Assembly: GCF_024166365.1 (NCBI RefSeq)
Contig: NC_064830.1
Span: 88,716,721 to 88,780,720 of the forward strand
Direction: 5' to 3'
DNA length: 64,000 nucleotides
From: Elephas maximus indicus
Lineage: Eukaryota > Chordata > Mammalia > Proboscidea > Elephantidae
Part shown: positions 56,441 through 64,000 of the stretch, one piece after another
How positions within the stretch are numbered: position 1 is the stretch's first letter
Layout of the letters: the number at the start of each line of letters is the position of its first letter
Translations under genes and position numbers: made by a program
The notes under the pieces: model-generated
What the model was told of the DNA's origin: nothing
The model's database searches: none
The model's input: the letters and a program-made list of their open reading frames with translations, nothing else

Positions 56441-56851
56441 CTCAGCCCAGGTCAAGAATGAGGCACAAACTCCCAGCAGGTGGGGCTATTTCCCACGAAA
56501 CAGAGGCTCCTGAGCTGACGGGAACCCCAAGGACTTCCCAGCCCCAGGGAATATTCAGCCACTTTTCGTTACTAGGCTGGGGGCATTGAGACAGCACTGA
56601 AAGCCCTTCTGTGAGCTTTGGACCCACCGGGGCAGCCCCTGCGGGCTAGGAAAACAGGAGGTGTTCCCGAGGATCTAAAACTTCCCTCATGCTTGTTTTC
56701 TTTCTAAGCCTTGTTCTGGTCCAGCCCCCTGCCAAAAAAAAAAAAAATAAGTCATGGGACAGGAAGTTGAGAAGCTTTGGATACTGGCTTCCTCCAGAAT
56801 GGAGGAAGCCCCAATCCAAATGGCCTTGGTGCCCTTTGACTCTTGGTACAC

Positions 56852-57015
56852 AAAAACCAAACCCATTGCTGTGGAGTCGATTCCAACTCATAGGGACCCT
56901 ATAGGACAGAGTAGAACTGCCCCATAGGGTTTCCAAGGAGCCACTGGTGGATTCAAACTAACCAACCTTGTGGTTAGCAGCCAAGGTCTGGACCACTGTG
57001 CCACCAGGGCTCCTA
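56852..57015 (-). repeat. AfroSINE
   Basis: Inverted copy: ACCAAACCCATTGCTGTGGA to GACCACTGTGCCACCAGGGC. Confidence 0.92.
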
Positions 57016-57099
57016 GCACACAAGAGACCCTTAGTAAATACCAAATAATGATAATAGCTAATGTTTATTGAGTGCTTACAGTGTGTGCTTTGTTGTTAG

Positions 57100-57690
57100 G
57101 TGCTATAAAACAAAATTACAAGTTTTATGTTATGAAAACAAAAAATTCTGTTAACCCACGACACTAAAAGTCATCTTGCTAAATGTTGCTAGAAATCTAT
57201 GGACTGTAATGAAACAATAATCTCTTAGCTAAGCTTTAAACTATAACTAACCTTTAGAGTCGCTTGTTTTGTTTCACGTAATTGTTTCTAGGTGACCAAG
57301 CTCACTGAAACTAAAGAGGCTGGTTTCATTATTCATTGACTTTCACTTGAAACTTATTCTTTCAGAAAACAATCAAGATTAATGAACAAACATATCCTGT
57401 TTTCAAAACTTCAGGGGTCTTGTAACCATGACTCACTAATTTTGTGATTGTCTTGTGATTGTTTAGCAAAGTTTGTATTTAAACTTTAATAATATGTGAA
57501 CACACACTGTTTTTTTAATGTAAATGTCAAATTTTGTTCAAGGTTCCTGAGAAAATTGTATGTAAGCACTTTAAAAATCCTAGTTAATCAGGCGTAGTAA
57601 TTCATTCGGTAATGATGTACTGCCCAATTTGCAAATTGTCTACTAAACCGGCATAGCAATCTATTAATGGTATTCTGAGTTATTTATTTT
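57100..57690. other. AT-rich segment, unidentified
   Basis: About 590 bp of AT-rich DNA between two SINEs, with no repeat family I recognise and no long open frame. A short MIR/L2-like TTTATTGAGTGCTTACAGTG precedes it at 57063. Confidence 0.5.
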
Positions 57691-57691
57691 T

Positions 57692-57885
57692 GATTGTGCC
57701 GTTGAGTTGATTTCGACTCATAGTGACCCCATGTGACAGAGTAGAGCTACCCCATATGGTTTTCTAGGCTATAATTTTTAAGATTGCCAGATCTTTCTCC
57801 CGCGGAGCTGCTGAAAAAGGCGTGAAGCTGGGTTTCGAACCCAGATAGTCTGATTCCAGAGCACTGGGCTGGAGTTAGCCCACTT
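57692..57885 (-). repeat. AfroSINE, long form, diverged
   Basis: Inverted: GTTGAGTTGATTTCGACTCA, CCCATATGGTTTTCTAGGCT, ATCTTTCTCCCGCGGAGCTG, GGGTTTCGAACCCAGATAGT. It carries the extra middle segment seen in the copy at 8002. Confidence 0.85.
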
Positions 57886-59085
57886 CTGTTCCAGCGTCAC
57901 CTTCTGAGACTTCCCTGGATGTCAGAGCCCACAACAGTGTCTCCATCCACGTGAATGCCTGAAGCACCCATCTCGGTACTTTCAGCAATTCTTCATTTGC
58001 TCCTCCCATATTTCCTGAGCTCCTTATCTTTGCCATCCCCTGGCTGGGCACCAGAGGCAAAGAGAAGTCCCAGACATGGATTCATCCTCAAGAAGGTAAG
58101 ATGTTCAATGCTTCAGCCCCAGGCAGGAAGCCTAAATGAATGTAGCAAGCCAGGTAAAAAGTAATAGGCAATAGTGAGAATTATGGCAAAGCAGAGAGCT
58201 TATTTTGTCTGAAAGGTAAGGTGACGTAGGACAGCAGAGGGTCTGGAATGCTGAGCCAGACCTGGACTTTTTATTAATTTATTTATTTATGCTCAGGGAT
58301 GTGTGTTCAAAATGGAAGACCAAGGAAATGCTAGAGGTTCATATCCCGCCTCTCATACTCCAAACAACGCATAGATACATTAAGCAAAATATAAGGAAGG
58401 TTGCTTTTTTTGGGGGGGGGGGCGGGTAGGGTGTTTTGTTTTTGTTTTTAATAGAGATAGCAGAGCTAAAAAGCAAGATGGACTCTTCCTGGTGCCAGAA
58501 ATAAAGAAGGAAATCAAAGCCATGCAATGAGAGGGGGCTGAAGTCAAGCAGCCCTCAGGGATGCCGGGATTAGATATACCCTAAGGTTGGAGTTTTAACA
58601 CCTCTCTGGGGACAGAGGTCATGACTAAGGCCCCAGGAACAGCAGGAGGCTGAAACTGAGCTCCCTGCACAAACTAACAAAGAGCTGTCTTATCTTGGCA
58701 CAAAAGAAACAAGGACAAAAGTCCCTCCACAGGCCCTGGGATGTGGTATGGAAGCAGGCCACCCAACAGGCGGTGGGATTCTGCTCTGAGAAATCAGAAT
58801 CCCGAGACTCACCAAAGGGCCTGGATTTAGATCAAACCTCTGGTGTAAAAACTTACTCTGAGAAACTCATGAATAAATTGGTCAGAAACCTGTGTAGCCT
58901 TTAAGGCTGTGATAGAAGCCAAAGCAAACTGGCCACAAGAGGTGTCAGTAGGGCCCAGGGAACTCACAAAACTCCTGCAGGCTGACTCACTCACAGAAGA
59001 GAAACACAAATAAGTCAAAGAAACCTTCCACGGTGCCACTGCCATGGGAGAATTCACTTAGAACCGTAATTACACAGACAATAGT
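57886..59085. other. Intergenic DNA, nothing firmly recognised
   Basis: 1.2 kb upstream of NFATC2IP. It includes a short G-run (58411-58422). Short open frames show no family features. Possibly very old transposon remains. Confidence 0.4.
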
Positions 59086-59089
59086 AATC

Positions 59090-59335
59090 ACAACATACCT
59101 TCTCCCTAATGCTCTTTGGAGAGGAAAAATTGAGGGTCAGAGAAGTTAAATAACTTGCTTAAGGTCACACAGCGATTGAAGTACAGTATTTAACTTCTCT
59201 TTATGCCTCAGTCTTCTCATCTGTGAGATGATAATAATTCTAGTGTACCTACCTCACAGGATTTTTGTAAAGATAAAGCGAGGCGATGCCTGCAAAGCAC
59301 TTGAAACAATGCCCGGCACATAATAACCATAGTTC
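59090..59335 (+). repeat. MIR fragments in both orientations
   Basis: 59090-59195 reads as inverted MIR (GTTAAATAACTTGCTTAAGG, TCACACAGCGATT). 59198-59335 reads sense (CTCAGTCTTCTCATCTGTGA, ACCTACCTCACAGGATTTTT, GCACATAATAA). Confidence 0.75.
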
Positions 59336-59753
59336 ATACAGATAGAATAAATTTTAAAAGTTCAGAGATAAAGGGATAGAATCTCTAAAACAAAAATAGG
59401 ACATTATGAAGAACTGGTGCCTCAAGAAAAGGAAATTCTAGAAATAAAAACACAGACATGGAAAAAATGTCAGTCAGTCTTACAACAGTATCGAAATTTA
59501 TCGGGCAGGAGGGAGACATATCAGTCCTGGGTTTCAGAGAACCATTGTTGCTGGGGAGAGTGGTAACAGGGAGATCAGGCGGAAGACATCAGGAATACCA
59601 GGAATGGATTTGATTCCACCTTCACCTGAGACAAGAATTGGCCTGTGGTGGAGCTTGCCACACAGCAGCTCAGGGAGTGAAGACTTTATCTCTGAAAACC
59701 ATTGTGTTCATGGTTTACATCAGGAGTAAGCACAGTTTATATCAGGTAGTGTC

Positions 59754-60263
59754 ATGGATTGAATTATGTCCCCCCCAAAATGTGTTTATCAACTTGGTTA
59801 TACCATGATTCCCAGTATTGTGTGGTTGTCCTCCCTTTTGTGATTGTAATTTTATGTTGAGAGGATTAGGGTGGGATTGTAACACGACCCTCACTCAGGT
59901 CACCTCCCTTATCCAAGGTAAAGGGAGTTTCCTGGGGTGTGGCCTGCACCACCTTTTATCTCTCAAAAGATAAAAGGAAAGGGAAGCAAGCAGAGAGTTG
60001 GGGACCTCATATCACCAAGAAAGCAGCACCTGGAGCAGAGCCCGTCCTTTGGGCCCAGGGTCCCTGCACCAGAGAAGCTCGACCACGGGAAGATTGAGGA
60101 CAAGGACCTTCCTCCAGAGCCAACAGTGAGAGAAAGCCTTCCCCCGGAGCCGACACCCTGAGTTTGGACTTGTAACCTATTAGACTGTGAGAAAATAAAT
60201 TTCCCTTTGTTAAAGTCATCCACTTCTGGTATTTCTGTTATGGCAGCACTAGATGACTAAGAT
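59754..60263 (+). repeat. Solo ERVL-MaLR LTR
   Basis: Starts TGTCATGGATTGAATTATGT and ends GAGAAAATAAATTTCCCTTT, GGCAGCACTAGATGACTAAG and ATA. The complete LTR has an AATAAA near the end and no internal sequence. Confidence 0.85.
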
Positions 60264-60274
60264 AGGTAGTAATG

Positions 60275-60410
60275 CTCAGTGGCTAGAGCTGCAGCCAGAT
60301 TTCTAGATTCACATCCCAGCTCTGCCTATCTATTGCTAGTTGTGTGAGCTTATACATGTTACTCAGCCTCTCTGACTGTTTCTCATCTATAAAATTGCAC
60401 CTAGGGAAGG
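60275..60410 (+). repeat. MIR SINE
   Basis: GCTAGAGCTGCAGCCAGATT, AGCTCTGCCTATCTATTGCT, ACTCAGCCTCTCTGACTGTT, CATCTATAAAATTG. Confidence 0.7.
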
Positions 60411-60476
60411 AGAGTATTGGAATTTAGCATAGGGTTCTGGAACCAGCTCTGATTTAGCATAGACTAAGTAGTATAG

Positions 60477-60631
60477 GGAAACCCTGGCGGAGTAGTGGTT
60501 AGGTGCTATGGCCGCTAACCAAAAGGTTAGAAGTTCAGATCCACCAGGCGCTCCTTGGAAACTCTATGGGGCAGTTCTACTCTGTCCTATAGGGTCGCTA
60601 TGAATCAGAATCAACTCGTCGGCAATGGGTA
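60477..60631 (+). repeat. AfroSINE
   Basis: Sense copy: GAAACCCTGGCGGAGTAGTG to ATCAACTCGTCGGCAATGGG. AAGTAGTATAGG flanks it at about 60468 and 60631, a clear target duplication. Confidence 0.93.
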
Positions 60632-60639
60632 AGTAGTAT

Positions 60640-60845
60640 AGGCTCTGAGTTCAAGGCCTCCTGATCTTGCCACTTATTAACTAGGCAAACCTTGTTGTTT
60701 AACTCTCTGCCTCAGTCTCCCGATGTAGGAAATGGGGATAATAATAGTATACCTACCTCATAGAGTTGTTTGTAAAGATAAAATGATTTAATATACAGAA
60801 AGTAGTTTGAACAATCCTGGCACATAGTAAGTGCTCAATAACCTT
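60640..60845 (+). repeat. MIR SINE
   Basis: CTCTCTGCCTCAGTCTCCCG, AAATGGGGATAATAATAGTA, GGCACATAGTAAGTGCTCAA. Confidence 0.8.
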
Positions 60846-60896
60846 GTGAGGTGATTGTAAGGATTAATTGAGCTTATTGATGTGCTTAGAATATAG

Positions 60897-61048
60897 CCCC
60901 ATCGCCATCGAGTTGATTTCAACTCACAGCAACCCTATAGGACAGAGTAGAACCGCCCCACCAGGTTTCCAAGGAGTGGGTGGTGGATTTGAACTGCCGA
61001 CCTTTTGGTTAGCAACTGAATGCTTAATCATTGTGCCACGAGGGCTTC
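60897..61048 (-). repeat. AfroSINE inserted in a MIR/L2 tail
   Basis: Inverted copy with perfect 10-bp target duplication TAGAATATAG at 60887-60896 and 61049-61058. The host ancient repeat resumes as TAGGTGCTCAGTAAATG. Confidence 0.93.
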
Positions 61049-61383
61049 TAGAATATAGTAGGTGCTCAGTAAATGTCAGTGATGATGAATGATATTGCTG
61101 AACCAGAATGCCAATTCCTGGATTGCTGCTTCTTCACTAAATCCCCAGCACACAACTGCTGAATGAACAATGCTTGAATGACTGGATGGTGGGAAGGTAG
61201 CAGATGGTGAGGAGTCTGGTGGGTAGCAGGCAAGAGGGGGAAATGGGTTGTATCCAGGATGTTGAGAGGGGAACTGGGTTGTATCCGCTGGAGTTGAGAG
61301 AGGATAGGGATACACCCACCCTCACCTTTCCTTCCCCTCCCACACAAGCGCACTACTTCATAGGATTGGAAGAGCTCACTGAG

Positions 61384-61389
61384 TTTATT
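61384..61389 (-). terminator. CD19: Candidate CD19 polyadenylation signal
   Basis: Minus-strand AATAAA about 340 bp after the CD19 stop. A GTGAGC donor-like site 12 bp after the stop and a CAG acceptor-like site at 61496 suggest a short 3'UTR intron, which would leave this signal in a terminal untranslated exon. Sequence evidence only. Confidence 0.5.
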
Positions 61390-61425
61390 TGGGGAGAGGA
61401 AAGGGGGCCAGAAGTTTCACTTGAG

Positions 61426-61462
61426 TACACACACACATATACACACTCACACATACACACAA
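61426..61462. repeat. (CA)n microsatellite, imperfect
   Basis: ACACACACACATATACACAC and further CACA words, in the inferred CD19 3'UTR. Confidence 0.85.
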
Positions 61463-61729
61463 TCTGAGCAGCGTCGCTCCAGAGGTTGATACCATCTGCT
61501 TGGGGTTCCCAGATTTCAGTCAGATGTGAATCTCGGGCCTGAGAAGGCCCAAGCTATATAGAAGAAATGGTGATGGAGTGGGGTCCAGGAGCCCTCTCCC
61601 TACCCGCTGGGCCTTGGGAGCCCCTTCACCTCACCCTCCCTGAGAGCCAGCATCCGTCCCACTTCTATCACTGCTCATCTCCCTCCTCTCCCTTCCTTAC
61701 AGGGCGGCTCCCAGCTCACCTGGAGAGGG

Positions 61730-63971
<2,242 letters not shown>

Positions 63972-64000
63972 CTAGCAGGGGAAGGGGAGTTGCCCTCTGA

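Overview
The window is mammalian genomic DNA, almost certainly from an afrotherian and most likely an elephant-like species. It carries many tRNA-derived SINEs of the AfroSINE type (about 20 copies with a tRNA-like box B and an RTE-like 3' half), RTE/BovB-type LINEs and several generations of L1. No bacterial or viral gene organisation is present. The species call rests on recognising these repeat families and is an inference.

Three protein-coding genes lie on the minus strand, in the order and orientation of the human 16p11.2 segment CD19 - NFATC2IP - SPNS1 read backwards. (1) SPNS1, encoding a lysosomal MFS lysophospholipid transporter, occupies 1-5710. Exons 1-7 and the first 19 bases of exon 8 are present, with a CpG-rich promoter to about 6300. 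(2) NFATC2IP (NIP45), a Rad60/Esc2-family protein with two SUMO-like domains, has its stop codon at 19203 and its ATG at 55246. Eight exons encode about 424 residues, and all splice phases agree. (3) CD19, the B-cell co-receptor, covers 61730 to the window edge. It is represented by the last eight coding exons, which encode most of the cytoplasmic tail with its tyrosine motifs.

Region by region: 1-6300 SPNS1 and its promoter. 6300-17100 is intergenic: dimeric and single AfroSINEs, an old L1, an ERVL-MaLR provirus with two LTRs and a tRNA-Leu-like primer site, an RTE LINE, a solo MaLR LTR and a MIR. 17100-19200 is the probable NFATC2IP 3'UTR. 19200-24000 holds NFATC2IP exons 3-8. 24000-53990 is a single 30-kb NFATC2IP intron filled by nested transposons. 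An RTE LINE is split by an L1, and that L1 is split by a nearly complete inverted L1 and by an L1 3' fragment. The same intron also holds a MaLR LTR split by an AfroSINE and by a 3.2-kb RTE. 54000-55700 holds NFATC2IP exons 1-2 and a CpG-island promoter with a ZNF143/THAP11-type element. 55700-61380 is intergenic (G-poor CA-rich DNA, SINEs, an AT-rich segment I cannot name, a solo LTR, MIRs). 61380-64000 is CD19.

The genes are neighbours by conserved synteny; nothing here suggests they act in one pathway. I found no new enzymatic or defence system. The points most worth following are regulatory motifs (two CLEAR-like E-boxes at the lysosomal gene SPNS1, a 19/19 ZNF143-type site at NFATC2IP), lineage-specific protein changes (duplicated [13 protein letters not shown] segment in CD19, GAR repeats in NFATC2IP), and transposon events (double-tailed L1 insertion, a poly(A)-only insertion with duplicated flanks, L1 5'UTR monomers, a dimeric SINE, and a near-intact L1 with an altered reverse-transcriptase active site).
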